Shown here one piece after another: positions 8,185-17,426 of a DNA stretch of 55,681 nt. Below the pieces are notes generated by a model. It was not told where the DNA came from, did no database searches, and worked only from the letters and a program-made list of their open reading frames with translations. Source of the DNA: an uncultured Bacteroidota bacterium (GTDB lineage Bacteria > Bacteroidota > Bacteroidia > Chitinophagales > Saprospiraceae); assembly GCA_937872515.1 (NCBI GenBank), contig CALMSX010000032.1:1-55681 (forward strand), written 5' to 3'. Both the position numbers and the translations under genes were made by a program. Position 1 is the stretch's first letter. Every line of letters begins with the position of its first letter.

Positions 8185-11100
8185 ATGAAAAATCCTCTTT
8201 CCATGAACATAAGGGTACTGCTATTCTGCCTGGTTGCCCTCCTGACCCCCTTTCAGGAGCTGCTTTCCCAGAATCAGACACTGAATATTGACATTGGTTG
8301 TAACGACGGTGCACCCGGCCAGACGCGTTGTGTTACTTTTACAGCCACCGAAGCCATAGCCCAACTCAACGCTATTCAGTTTGTGATATCTTACGACCCT
8401 TCTGTACTGAGTTATACCAATAATCCTGTAGTGACCGGATCATGCCTGACAGGCCTGACTCCTTCTGAATTTAACAATAACAACAACGGTTACATTTCTT
8501 TTATATGGTCTGCCACCCCGGCTGTTGATCTGGCACCCGGCTGTGAACTCTTTCAGGTCTGCTTCAACATCATTGGTGTACCCGGCGATGTCTCTCCCAT
8601 AACCATTGCTACCAACGTAGACTTTGAAGTGGCCAGCGAGTTTGGACAGGAAACCCTGGATTTTACGCCATGCGAAATCAAGGTATTACCCAATGATTTT
8701 ACCATTGTTAAAAAATATTGCAACCCTTCTACCGCCGGTGGTTCTGATGCCAGCATCAATTTTTACGGCATCGGTGGTGTGCCTGGTTATACCTGGATTC
8801 TGAGGAGGGGAGCAATGGACATAAACTCTGGTACTGCCTCTGATGCAGAACTCATCAATATTCCCAACCTCACGGGAGGTACCTACACCATTATAATGCA
8901 AGATTTTAATGGCATAACGCGTATGATAACCTTTAGCATACCCGACGTAGGACAGCCCACTTTTGAAGAAGACATCTTTGATCCCTCGTGCTTTTCAACG
9001 GCCAATGGCAAAATCAAGTTAAAAAATATCAACGTACTCAACACCCCTTATCAGGTCAAATGGTCTAACGGGGTATTTAACCAGGACAGCATTGAAAGCC
9101 TGCGCAATGGCGATTATACGGTAAGTGTGGTCGATGCCAATGGTTGTGCCGTTTCAAAAACCTATACCGTATTCGCGGATACGATGCGCATGCAGGTGGA
9201 AGTCCTGGACTCTGCCAGTTGTAAGGGTTTGACCGATGGTACTCTAAGAATCACGGTTACAGGTGGGACTCCCAATCCGGGTGCCCAACCGTATCAGTTG
9301 GATGTAAATCAACTGGGTAACACATTTATCGCAACCGGCAATCCCTACACCTGGACCAATGCACCGGCTGGATGGGTAAGTATTCAAGCACGCGATTATG
9401 CAAAAAATTACCTGGGCAATATTTCGCCTTGTACCATTGAAACCAAGGCCTTTGTTCCCTTTCGCAACGCCACCGATTTTAATCTGGTAAACCTCGAAAA
9501 CGTAGCTTGTTTTGGAGAATCTACCGGTAAGGTGGAGGTCAAGGCGGGGGGTACAGGAGTAGGTACTTCCTTTATCATGAATACCTATTATGCTGGTACC
9601 AGCAACCCACATCCGGGAGGCATCAGCGGCCCAATGGGCGTACACCTCAACAACACGCTTGCTTCAGGAGATTATTGCATCTACTCACGGTCCAATATTG
9701 GTTGCAGAGATACTTTCTGTTTTACCATTACTCAGCCTTCCTCCAAAATGGAAGTGAGTGTTAATAAAATAGATCCATCCTGTATCGGTCTGGGTAGTAT
9801 TCAACTGACAGCCATGGGTGGGGTTCCAGGGTATACCTATCAATGGAGCGACAATGGTCCGGCAGTAGGCAACAGAGCCAACCTACCTGAAGGTATTTAC
9901 AGGGTAACTGTAACAGATGTAGCCCTGTGTGATACGATCATTGACATTGAACTCAAAAATGCCTTGGGTACAGCAGGTGTCTCCATTGTTCCGGTGAATG
10001 TCATTAGTTGTAAAGATGGTAACGATGGAGTGCTCAAAGCCGTACTTTCCTCTTCACCAACAATGGTGAATTATAGCTGGTTAAAAAAAGAAGACAACAG
10101 CACCTGGAATACGGAAACGATTTCTAATTTATCCTGGGGAACTTACTTTATCACCGTGACGGTTGACGGTTGTGTTGCTATAGATACTTTTTACCTGCTC
10201 AATCCCGAAGGTCTGGTTATTACGGATGTAGAGGTGATTCAACCCGAATGTCCAAGAGGGGGTACCCAGGGCAGTTTGGGTGTATCACTTACCGGGGGCT
10301 TTCCCACCTACAACTACAGGTGGACCCTGGCAGGCAATCCGGGCAATGTGTTAGGTGTAAACTCAGTGTTGGCACCGATAGACCCAGGCACCTACAATGT
10401 AAGAATCACAGACCAAAAGGGCTGTGCCAAGGATACTACGCTGGTGTTAAATTCGCCTCCCGATTTTACACTCAATGTTTCAAATATCATAGCTGAAAGC
10501 TGCAATGGCGATGCCAATGGAAAAGCAACCGCCCTGGCAGCCGGTGGTCCCGTCAATAATGGACAGTATAAGTTTTTCTGGTCAAGTGGTGAAATGAGTG
10601 GTGGAATCTTCAACCCACACTCTGCCCAGAACCTGGCCGGTGGCAGAAACTGGGTCTTTGTTACAGACTCAAAATGTGTTTCGGATACCGTATTTTTTGA
10701 TGTGGCTTCACCTCCTGCCATAGTCACTTCTTATGAGGCAACCGGTATTTGTGCAGGGGGCTGTACCGGACAAATTGATGTTACCGCTTCAGGTGGTACA
10801 GGCGGAGCACTAAGTGTAAGTTGGCCAAGCATTCCTTTTAATGGTTCAACCGTTTTTAATCTCTGTGCTGGCAGCTATCCTTTTGTGGTAACCGATGGCA
10901 ATGGCTGTTCATTTACAGATACCGTCATTATTGCTGCAAGTGATACCCTTAAATTAATTGTTGATGATGCGCTGACTGTACCCTTGTCTTGTCGCACCAG
11001 CATAGGACAATTGGCGCTGATAGTAGACGGAGGTACGCCCATTCCGGGAGTGGGTTATACCTACAACTGGTCGCCCAATGTTTCTCAAAGCAATCTGGCT

Positions 11101-11973
11101 ACAGACCTTGTTGAAGGACAATACCGAATTACAGTTACCGATCAGAATGGTTGTACCGCTTCATTGAATTATACAATGGAAAGGCCCAATCCGGTCAAAG
11201 CAGATATAGCCAATCCGATTCCACCTTTGTGTTCGGGTGGTACAACATGTATTCAGGTATCCAATGTGATGGGTGGCGTGCCAGGCAATTATACCATGCA
11301 GATCAACAATGGCCTCAGAATCCCAGTAGATTCTTGTTTGCAATTGTTTGCGGGCGACTATCTGGTGAGCATCTACGATGCAAGTGGGTGTAAGACCGAT
11401 TATCCGGTAACCATAACCCAGCCTGATCCCATCCAAGTTGCCCTGGGAGAAGATATTGAAATCAACTTGGGAGAAGAAATTGGCATTATCACACCTTTCA
11501 TTGAATCGGAGCTGCCCATTGTGAACTACCAATGGTCAGGACTGGGAGACTTAAGCTGTACAGGGGATCCATGCACGGAAGTCAGTGGAATACCATCAAC
11601 CGACCTCACTATACTTTTGGTGGTTTCAGATGAGAATGGTTGTACTGCACAAGACATCCTCGAAATAAAAGTAAAAGACGAAAGAAGGGTTTACCTGCCC
11701 AATATCTTCCTAACCTCAGGTCAGGAGGCCAATCGCTTGTTTGATATTAAAACGGGATATGGAGTTCAGATCGTTGAGAGTTTTTATATCTACGATAGAT
11801 GGGGTAATGTGGTGTATAGTAACCTCAATTACATTCCGGATGCCACAACGGGCTGGGACGGTCTTGTGAATGGTCAGCAGGCCCTGCCCGGAGTATATGT
11901 CTTTACCGCAGCGGTAAGGTTCCTGGACGGCCAGGTAAAAACCTATCGTGGAGATGTAACCCTTTTTAAATAA
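8185..11973 (+). CDS. Giant SprB-repeat surface protein with T9SS type B domain
   Basis: A 1262-residue exported protein. After a signal peptide ending near FQELLSQ, residues 30-180 resemble a cohesin-type beta-sandwich (IQFVISYDPSVLSY ... CELFQVCFNIIG). About ten SprB-like Ig modules follow, each with the pattern GG.P.Y.Y.WS / L..G.Y.VTVTD.NGC, for example GGVPGYTYQWSDNG and YRITVTDQNGC. The last 85 residues are the type B (gliding-motility associated) sorting domain: VYLPNIFLTSGQEANRLF ... FYIYDRWGNVVYS ... GWDGLVNGQQALPGVYVFTA ... YRGDVTLFK. SprB of Flavobacterium is a mobile adhesin used in gliding; whether this cell glides is not shown. The conserved Cys residues may form disulfides. Monocistronic; the convergent hemN stops nine bases away. 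Confidence 0.88.
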   Translation: MKNPLSMNIRVLLFCLVALLTPFQELLSQNQTLNIDIGCNDGAPGQTRCVTFTATEAIAQLNAIQFVISYDPSVLSYTNNPVVTGSCLTGLTPSEFNNNNNGYISFIWSATPAVDLAPGCELFQVCFNIIGVPGDVSPITIATNVDFEVASEFGQETLDFTPCEIKVLPNDFTIVKKYCNPSTAGGSDASINFYGIGGVPGYTWILRRGAMDINSGTASDAELINIPNLTGGTYTIIMQDFNGITRMITFSIPDVGQPTFEEDIFDPSCFSTANGKIKLKNINVLNTPYQVKWSNGVFNQDSIESLRNGDYTVSVVDANGCAVSKTYTVFADTMRMQVEVLDSASCKGLTDGTLRITVTGGTPNPGAQPYQLDVNQLGNTFIATGNPYTWTNAPAGWVSIQARDYAKNYLGNISPCTIETKAFVPFRNATDFNLVNLENVACFGESTGKVEVKAGGTGVGTSFIMNTYYAGTSNPHPGGISGPMGVHLNNTLASGDYCIYSRSNIGCRDTFCFTITQPSSKMEVSVNKIDPSCIGLGSIQLTAMGGVPGYTYQWSDNGPAVGNRANLPEGIYRVTVTDVALCDTIIDIELKNALGTAGVSIVPVNVISCKDGNDGVLKAVLSSSPTMVNYSWLKKEDNSTWNTETISNLSWGTYFITVTVDGCVAIDTFYLLNPEGLVITDVEVIQPECPRGGTQGSLGVSLTGGFPTYNYRWTLAGNPGNVLGVNSVLAPIDPGTYNVRITDQKGCAKDTTLVLNSPPDFTLNVSNIIAESCNGDANGKATALAAGGPVNNGQYKFFWSSGEMSGGIFNPHSAQNLAGGRNWVFVTDSKCVSDTVFFDVASPPAIVTSYEATGICAGGCTGQIDVTASGGTGGALSVSWPSIPFNGSTVFNLCAGSYPFVVTDGNGCSFTDTVIIAASDTLKLIVDDALTVPLSCRTSIGQLALIVDGGTPIPGVGYTYNWSPNVSQSNLATDLVEGQYRITVTDQNGCTASLNYTMERPNPVKADIANPIPPLCSGGTTCIQVSNVMGGVPGNYTMQINNGLRIPVDSCLQLFAGDYLVSIYDASGCKTDYPVTITQPDPIQVALGEDIEINLGEEIGIITPFIESELPIVNYQWSGLGDLSCTGDPCTEVSGIPSTDLTILLVVSDENGCTAQDILEIKVKDERRVYLPNIFLTSGQEANRLFDIKTGYGVQIVESFYIYDRWGNVVYSNLNYIPDATTGWDGLVNGQQALPGVYVFTAAVRFLDGQVKTYRGDVTLFK

Positions 11974-11982
11974 GCGGTTTTG

Positions 11983-13311
11983 TCAGATGGCACTGCTAAA
12001 TTGCCTGACTTCTTTTTTGCGTTGGTAAGCAGGATCAAAACATGCAGCAATATTGCGGATAAAAGGCAAACCAGCAGGTGTGATCTGGTAAGTGTTACCT
12101 GTCTGCATCAGTAAGCCATCATTCATCATTTCTGTTAATGCGTCGGGATCAGCAACGGCATCGATGGATGCTGAAGTCTCAAGCCTGCACATTAGATTTT
12201 TGACATGGTAACGGGTTTGTTGTTCTCCTTCATCCAATAAATGACTTCTAAAGCCGGGCAATACAACTGCCTCGATGGCGGCATAATACTCTTTTAAGGT
12301 TTTGACATTTTGATGATATCCTTCTGCCAGCTCCGAAATAGAAGAGACACCCAGGCCAATCATGCGGTCAGAAGCCAGGTCGGTGTAGCCCATAAAATTG
12401 CGGTTAAGACGGCCACTGTGGCGTGCCTGTGCAAGACCATCTCCCGGTAAGGCAAAATGATCCATGCCGATTTCTTCATAACCCAGGGCCAACAGCCTTT
12501 CCTTTCCCCTTTCATACAAGGCTCTTTTTTCTTCACCTGTAGGCAGATCTGCTTCGTTGTAAGCCCTTTGACTTGGCTTGGTCCATGGCACATGGGCGTA
12601 GCTGTAAAAAGCAATGCGCTCCGGCATTAGGCTGGCTACATGATCCATTGTTTGTTCAATGTCTGTCAGATCTTGTTGTGGCAGACCATAGATTAGATCA
12701 AAGTTGACGGAACTGTATCCGTGTTTACGAGCCAGCGCTACCGTTTGGTAAACCTGTTCTTTGGTTTGAAACCGGTGAATGAGGGTCAGAATGTGATCAT
12801 TAAATGTTTGGACTCCTATGCTGATCCGGTTAAATCCCAGCTGTTGCAGGGTTACCAGATGTTCTTCTGTGGTAGATGAGGGGTGGGCTTCAAAACTGAA
12901 GGCGGGTTGATCACTGATCACGATGCCTGCTTCAAAGAGTCCGGTTATTAACTTTTTAAGGTGCTCGGGGGAGAAAAAAGTAGGGGTGCCTCCTCCTAAG
13001 TGCAACTCCTGAACCATTGATTTTTCCTGCATCAGAGAGCTATACATCTGCCATTCTTTCAGCACTGCATTGATGTACGGATCCTCAACATCGTGGTTGG
13101 TTGTAATGTGTTTGTTGCAACCACAGTAAGTGCACAAAGACTCGCAAAAAGGAAGGTGGATATAAAGGGAGAGGGCAGAGGATTTTTGAAATTCCCGGCT
13201 GACCAAATCAGCCCACTTACCACCGGATAAGGCATCATTCCATTGGGTAATTACAGGATAGGATGTATACCTGGGCACCTCATAGTTGTATTTATCAATA
13301 AGGGAAAGCAT
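11983..13311 (-). CDS. hemN: Oxygen-independent coproporphyrinogen III oxidase (HemN family)
   Basis: A radical-SAM enzyme of about 442 residues. The cluster motif is FCESLCTYCGC (CxxxCxxC), followed by HLGGGTPTFFSPEHLKKL and RISIGVQTF. The N-terminus IDKYNYEVPRYTSYP is characteristic of true HemN rather than HemW. It decarboxylates coproporphyrinogen III to protoporphyrinogen without oxygen in heme synthesis. The open frame begins at a GTG (13335); I prefer ATG 13311 (MLSLIDKYNYE), which agrees with the family's N-terminus. It is transcribed away from the hydroxyproline operon and faces the SprB-like gene. No clear -7 box was found upstream. Confidence 0.93.
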   Translation of the reverse strand: MLSLIDKYNYEVPRYTSYPVITQWNDALSGGKWADLVSREFQKSSALSLYIHLPFCESLCTYCGCNKHITTNHDVEDPYINAVLKEWQMYSSLMQEKSMVQELHLGGGTPTFFSPEHLKKLITGLFEAGIVISDQPAFSFEAHPSSTTEEHLVTLQQLGFNRISIGVQTFNDHILTLIHRFQTKEQVYQTVALARKHGYSSVNFDLIYGLPQQDLTDIEQTMDHVASLMPERIAFYSYAHVPWTKPSQRAYNEADLPTGEEKRALYERGKERLLALGYEEIGMDHFALPGDGLAQARHSGRLNRNFMGYTDLASDRMIGLGVSSISELAEGYHQNVKTLKEYYAAIEAVVLPGFRSHLLDEGEQQTRYHVKNLMCRLETSASIDAVADPDALTEMMNDGLLMQTGNTYQITPAGLPFIRNIAACFDPAYQRKKEVRQFSSAI

Positions 13312-13422
13312 CGTGGAAATTTTAGCAAAATTCACATTTTTTAAACCTTCTCGGGGTGACCAGAATCAATTGCAAGATTGACGGCGGTCTATCTTTCTTT
13401 TTATCCACCAAAATCGAATCCT

Positions 13423-13430
13423 TATCTTTG
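13423..13430 (+). promoter_or_regulatory. -7 box of hydroxyproline operon
   Basis: TATCTTTG fully matches the Bacteroidota -7 consensus and lies 11 bases before the ATG at 13442, implying a very short leader. No clear -33 TTG. Confidence 0.55.
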
Positions 13431-13441
13431 TCAAAAAAAGC

Positions 13442-14344
13442 ATGCAAATAAGCTGGAAAGGAGTATATCCTGCACTTACAACCAAATTTAATTCTGATTT
13501 TACCTTAGATGTAACGAGTTTTCGTAATAATCTTTTGTTTCAGCTTGAATGCGGTGTCGATGGCATCATCCTGGGGGGCACCCTTGGGGAAGCCAGTGTG
13601 CTCACAGAAGAGGAAAAAGAGACATTGGTCAGGGTAGCAAAAGAGTCCTGTGGAAACAAAGTGCCGGTCATTCTCAACATTGCTGAGGGCTCCACAGCGG
13701 AAGCTCTATCAAAAGCAAAGACAGCTGCTGCGTGGGGGGCGGATGGTTTGATGGTCCTACCGCCAATGCGTTACAAAGCGGATGAGGAGGAACTTTATCA
13801 GTATTTTTCAGCTATTGCTGCCTCCACTTCATTGCCCATCATGATATACAATAATCCGGTGGATTACAAAAACCTGGTCACCCTTGAAATCTTTGAACGG
13901 TTGATCAACCAACACGATAATATTCGGGCCGTAAAAGAATCTACCCGCGATGTGAGCAATGTAACCAGGCTTAAGAATCGATTTGGTGACAGGCTCTCTG
14001 TGCTTTGTGGGGTAGATACCTTGGCCATGGAATCCTTTGTTTTGGGGGCAGATGGCTGGGTAGCCGGCCTGGTTTGTGCTTTCCCGGCTGAGACGGTCCA
14101 CCTATTTCACCTTTGTAAAAACGGAAGGTATGATGAAGCCAGGGCAATCTATCGCTGGTTTCTGCCCTTGCTTGAATTAGATATCCACCCCAAATTGGTA
14201 CAATACATAAAGCTGGCAGAACAGTTTTGTGGATTGGGAACGGAATTTGTGCGGCCACCCCGATTGCCTCTTGCAGATGAGGAGCGCAAACAAATAGCCA
14301 CCATCATTCTGCAAGGCATTGAAACAAGACCTCAATTACAATAA
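13442..14344 (+). CDS. DapA-family lyase, probable pyrroline-4-hydroxy-2-carboxylate deaminase
   Basis: A 300-residue class I aldolase of the dihydrodipicolinate synthase family. The Schiff-base lysine is Lys165 in IRAVKESTRD and the conserved tyrosine is Tyr136 in MIYNNPVDY; GGTLGEASVLTEEE is the family's N-terminal motif. The neighbours, a ketoglutarate semialdehyde dehydrogenase and a hydroxyproline epimerase, point to the hydroxyproline pathway, where this family member deaminates delta1-pyrroline-4-hydroxy-2-carboxylate to alpha-ketoglutarate semialdehyde. It is not likely to be the lysine-pathway DapA given this context. First gene of the operon; 11 bases to the next. The specific role is inference; an N-acetylneuraminate or sugar-acid lyase is the alternative. 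Confidence 0.8.
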   Translation: MQISWKGVYPALTTKFNSDFTLDVTSFRNNLLFQLECGVDGIILGGTLGEASVLTEEEKETLVRVAKESCGNKVPVILNIAEGSTAEALSKAKTAAAWGADGLMVLPPMRYKADEEELYQYFSAIAASTSLPIMIYNNPVDYKNLVTLEIFERLINQHDNIRAVKESTRDVSNVTRLKNRFGDRLSVLCGVDTLAMESFVLGADGWVAGLVCAFPAETVHLFHLCKNGRYDEARAIYRWFLPLLELDIHPKLVQYIKLAEQFCGLGTEFVRPPRLPLADEERKQIATIILQGIETRPQLQ

Positions 14345-14355
14345 CGAAAAAATAT

Positions 14356-15819
14356 ATGATGCATATAGACCCAATGGTTAGGTCAGCAGCTGCTGCCACC
14401 TCTCAGGTAAAAAGAAAATCCAATCAGGAAAGGGCTGACTTGCTCAGAGAGATAGCCAATGAAATTGAAGGCCTTGGTGATGAGTTGCTGGAAACCGCAT
14501 CTGCAGAAAGTAACCTGCCCCTTGTGAGGTTTCAGGGAGAAAGAGCACGCACCTGCAGGCAACTCCGCATGTTTGCTGCTACCATTGAAGAAGGCAGTTA
14601 CGAGGAGCCTACTATAGATACAGCACAAGCGGAAAGAAAACCACTTCCAAAGCCGGATTTGAGATCCTTGCTTATACCGGTGGGACCCATTGTGGTGTTC
14701 GGGGCCAGTAATTTTCCACTGGCCTATTCAACTGCCGGAGGGGACACGGCTTCTGCCCTGGCTGCAGGCTGCGCTGTCATTTGTAAGGCACATCCTGCCC
14801 ATCCAAGGACCTCAGAAATGGTGGCAGGTGCTATTCAGAGAGCCTTAAAAAAATGTAATTTTCCTCCCGCTTTTTTTAGTCATTGGGTTGCCCGTGATTT
14901 TGATGAAGTAAAAGCCCTTGTCCAACATCCATTGGTAAAAGGTGTCGGTTTTACAGGGTCATTGTCGGGAGGAATGGCCATCCACAAGTATGCACAGGAA
15001 CGTCAGGAGCCTATTCCTGTCTTTGCAGAAATGGGTAGTGTCAATCCCGTCATCCTATTGCCCAATGCCCTGGTAGATAAGGCAGGCCATTGGGCGGAAA
15101 CTTATGCGTCGGCCATTACCATGGGAGTAGGTCAGTTTTGCACCAATCCAGGCCTGCTTTTTGCCATAGAAGGTGAAGCTTTGCAACATTTTGTATCCTT
15201 GCTGTCCGCTCATTTGCTAAATATACGCGATTATAAAATGTTGCATCCAGGCATCCATGACAACTTTGTAAAGAGAAAAGAAATGGTCTTGGGCACGAAG
15301 GGTGTTAAGGCTATGGCTGTTGTTTCAGCAAGTGGTGAACATACGGGGACCCCTGTGCTGGCCTTAGTGGATGCTGAAGATTTTAGGAATCATGCTACCT
15401 TGCATGAGGAAGTATTTGGGCCATTTTCGATGGTAGTAGCATGCAAAGATAGGGACGACCTGATGTCGTGTCTGGATGTATTGCAGGGGCAACTCACATC
15501 TACCCTGATTGCAACACCGGAAGATGATGAGGATGTAAAATCACTTCTTCCTATCCTTAATGAAAAAGCGGGTCGAATCATTTACAATGGAGTGCCTACT
15601 GGTGTGGAAGTTTGTGATGCCATGGTGCATGGAGGCCCTTTTCCGGCTACTACTGATGCCAGATTTACAGCAGTGGGAAATAAGGCCATCCGCCGTTGGT
15701 TAAGACCGGTCGCTTTTCAGAATTGCCCTCAAAACCTGTTGCCCGCTATTTTACAAGATAAAAACCCAACAGCCGCCTGGAGAAACATCAATGGTCAGCT
15801 GACAAAAGCAGATGTCTGA
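14356..15819 (+). CDS. Aldehyde dehydrogenase, probable alpha-ketoglutarate semialdehyde dehydrogenase
   Basis: A 487-residue aldehyde dehydrogenase. The catalytic residues are Cys262 in GVGQFCTNPG and Glu225 in VFAEMGSVNPV; the cofactor region includes PIVVFGASNFPLAYSTAGGD and VGFTGSLSGG. The MGSVNP and QFCTNPG versions are those of the NADP-preferring ketoglutarate semialdehyde dehydrogenases of sugar-acid and hydroxyproline pathways. It would oxidise alpha-ketoglutarate semialdehyde to alpha-ketoglutarate, feeding the TCA cycle. The stop overlaps the start of the epimerase gene (TGATG). Cofactor preference cannot be settled by eye. Confidence 0.85.
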   Translation: MMHIDPMVRSAAAATSQVKRKSNQERADLLREIANEIEGLGDELLETASAESNLPLVRFQGERARTCRQLRMFAATIEEGSYEEPTIDTAQAERKPLPKPDLRSLLIPVGPIVVFGASNFPLAYSTAGGDTASALAAGCAVICKAHPAHPRTSEMVAGAIQRALKKCNFPPAFFSHWVARDFDEVKALVQHPLVKGVGFTGSLSGGMAIHKYAQERQEPIPVFAEMGSVNPVILLPNALVDKAGHWAETYASAITMGVGQFCTNPGLLFAIEGEALQHFVSLLSAHLLNIRDYKMLHPGIHDNFVKRKEMVLGTKGVKAMAVVSASGEHTGTPVLALVDAEDFRNHATLHEEVFGPFSMVVACKDRDDLMSCLDVLQGQLTSTLIATPEDDEDVKSLLPILNEKAGRIIYNGVPTGVEVCDAMVHGGPFPATTDARFTAVGNKAIRRWLRPVAFQNCPQNLLPAILQDKNPTAAWRNINGQLTKADV

Positions 15820-16823
15820 TGGAAAGAAAAAGATTTTTTTGTATTGACGCCCATACTTGTGGCAATCCTGTTAGGGTTGTAGCCGGAGGCGGACCTGCGT
15901 TGGAGGGTGCTGATATGGGTGAAAAGCGGAGGTTTTTTATGGATCACTACGATTGGATCAGAAGGTCACTCATGTTTGAGCCACGCGGCCACGATATGAT
16001 GAGCGGCTCCATCCTTTATCCTCCAACTGACCCTCAAAACGATGCAGCGGTTTTATTCATCGAAACAAGTGGCTGTCTGCCCATGTGCGGTCATGGTACC
16101 ATTGGCACTGTGACCATTGCCATCGAAGAGGGCCTGATAATTCCTAAGGTCCATGGTCAATTAAGACTGGAAACACCAGCGGGTCTGGTACTCATAAGTT
16201 ACCAGCAGGAAGGACAAAAAGTAAAAAAGGTGAAGCTCACCAATGTGCCCTCATTTTTGTACGCCAGCAACCTCGAAGTTCATCATTCCGTATTGGGCTC
16301 ACTCAAGGTGGATGTGGCTTATGGTGGTAACTTTTATGCCATCGTAGAAGCCCAGGAAAATTATACCGATGTGGCCCAATATACCGCTGATGCGCTGATA
16401 GCCATGAGCAGGGAGCTTAGGATGCTGGTCAATGAAAAATATACCTTTGTTCACCCATTGGATGCCAAAATCAACACATGCAGCCACGTTTTGTGGACAG
16501 GATTACCTGTCAATCCTGGTTCCCATGGCCGCAATGCTGTGTTTTATGGAGACAAGGCCATTGACAGAAGCCCGTGCGGTACAGGTACCTCTGCCCGGAT
16601 GGCACAGTTATATACAAAGGGCAAATTGTTTCAAGGAGAAGAATTTGTGCATGAAAGTTTTATTCTATCTACCTTCACCGGCAGGATAGAGGGAATCACC
16701 AAAGTGGGCAACTTCGATGCCATCATTCCTTCAATCGAAGGGTGGGCCAGGATTTTTGGATATAACACCATTTTAGTAGATCCTCAGGATGACCCCTATG
16801 CCGGTGGATTTCAGGTAATTTAA
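15819..16823 (+). CDS. 4-hydroxyproline epimerase (proline racemase family)
   Basis: A 334-residue protein of the proline racemase family. Both catalytic cysteines are present: Cys90 in MCGHGTIG and Cys253 in DRSPCGTGTSAR. Two cysteines fit racemase or epimerase activity and argue against the trans-3-hydroxyproline dehydratase branch, which has Thr at the second site. In this operon the likely reaction is trans-4-hydroxy-L-proline to cis-4-hydroxy-D-proline. Translationally coupled to the aldehyde dehydrogenase by a one-base TGATG overlap. The D-hydroxyproline dehydrogenase needed for the next step is not in the window. Confidence 0.85.
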   Translation: MERKRFFCIDAHTCGNPVRVVAGGGPALEGADMGEKRRFFMDHYDWIRRSLMFEPRGHDMMSGSILYPPTDPQNDAAVLFIETSGCLPMCGHGTIGTVTIAIEEGLIIPKVHGQLRLETPAGLVLISYQQEGQKVKKVKLTNVPSFLYASNLEVHHSVLGSLKVDVAYGGNFYAIVEAQENYTDVAQYTADALIAMSRELRMLVNEKYTFVHPLDAKINTCSHVLWTGLPVNPGSHGRNAVFYGDKAIDRSPCGTGTSARMAQLYTKGKLFQGEEFVHESFILSTFTGRIEGITKVGNFDAIIPSIEGWARIFGYNTILVDPQDDPYAGGFQVI

Positions 16824-16833
16824 GATTGTAATC

Positions 16834-17424
16834 ATGGATGCAAAAAATATATTATCGGTAAGTTTGATTCTTTTTTCTGTAATTGATATCATAGGCTCTT
16901 TGCCGATAATTATTGATTTGAAGGAAAAGGGCAACAGGATTGAATCGGCAAAAGCAGCTGCAGTAAGCCTGGTACTGATGGTTACGTTTTTATACGTAGG
17001 TGATCAGGTGTTAAAACTATTTGGGGTAGATATCCCTTCCTTTGCGGTTGCAGGTTCCATTATCCTTTTTATCATCAGTTTTGAAATGATTCTGGGTATT
17101 ACGCTTTTTAAGGAAGAAAAAAAGGTAAAAAAGGCCACCATTGTACCGGTTGCTTTTCCGCTGGTGGCAGGTGCAGGTACCATGACCACTATAATTTCTT
17201 TGAAAGCCAAATTTGACAACATCGAAATTCTAACGGGCATAGTCATCAATATTGTGCTTGTCTATTTTGTGCTCAAAAGCAGCGACTATTTGAAAGACAA
17301 GTTAAGTCCTTCTTTTATCAATGTTTTGAGGAAGATGTTTGGCATCATTCTGCTCGCCATTGCAGTTAAATTGTTCAGGGATAATTTCCACCTGTACATT
17401 GCTACCGGGAGTCCGGCTCAATAA
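16834..17424 (+). CDS. MarC-family integral membrane protein
   Basis: A 196-residue protein with about six hydrophobic helices. It carries MarC family features: VIDIIGSLPIIIDL near the N-terminus, IILFIISFEMILG in the middle and PLVAGAGTMTTIISL after the central loop. The family sits in the inner membrane; its transport substrate is not established, and the old link to multiple antibiotic resistance has been withdrawn for E. coli MarC. It begins ten bases after the epimerase gene and may be co-transcribed. It ends two bases from the convergent gene at 17427, leaving no room for a separate terminator. Confidence 0.88.
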   Translation: MDAKNILSVSLILFSVIDIIGSLPIIIDLKEKGNRIESAKAAAVSLVLMVTFLYVGDQVLKLFGVDIPSFAVAGSIILFIISFEMILGITLFKEEKKVKKATIVPVAFPLVAGAGTMTTIISLKAKFDNIEILTGIVINIVLVYFVLKSSDYLKDKLSPSFINVLRKMFGIILLAIAVKLFRDNFHLYIATGSPAQ

Positions 17425-17426
17425 AT

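Noticed and set aside
13442..14344. Lysine-pathway DapA
   Set aside because: The operon partners are hydroxyproline enzymes, so a catabolic family member is more likely.
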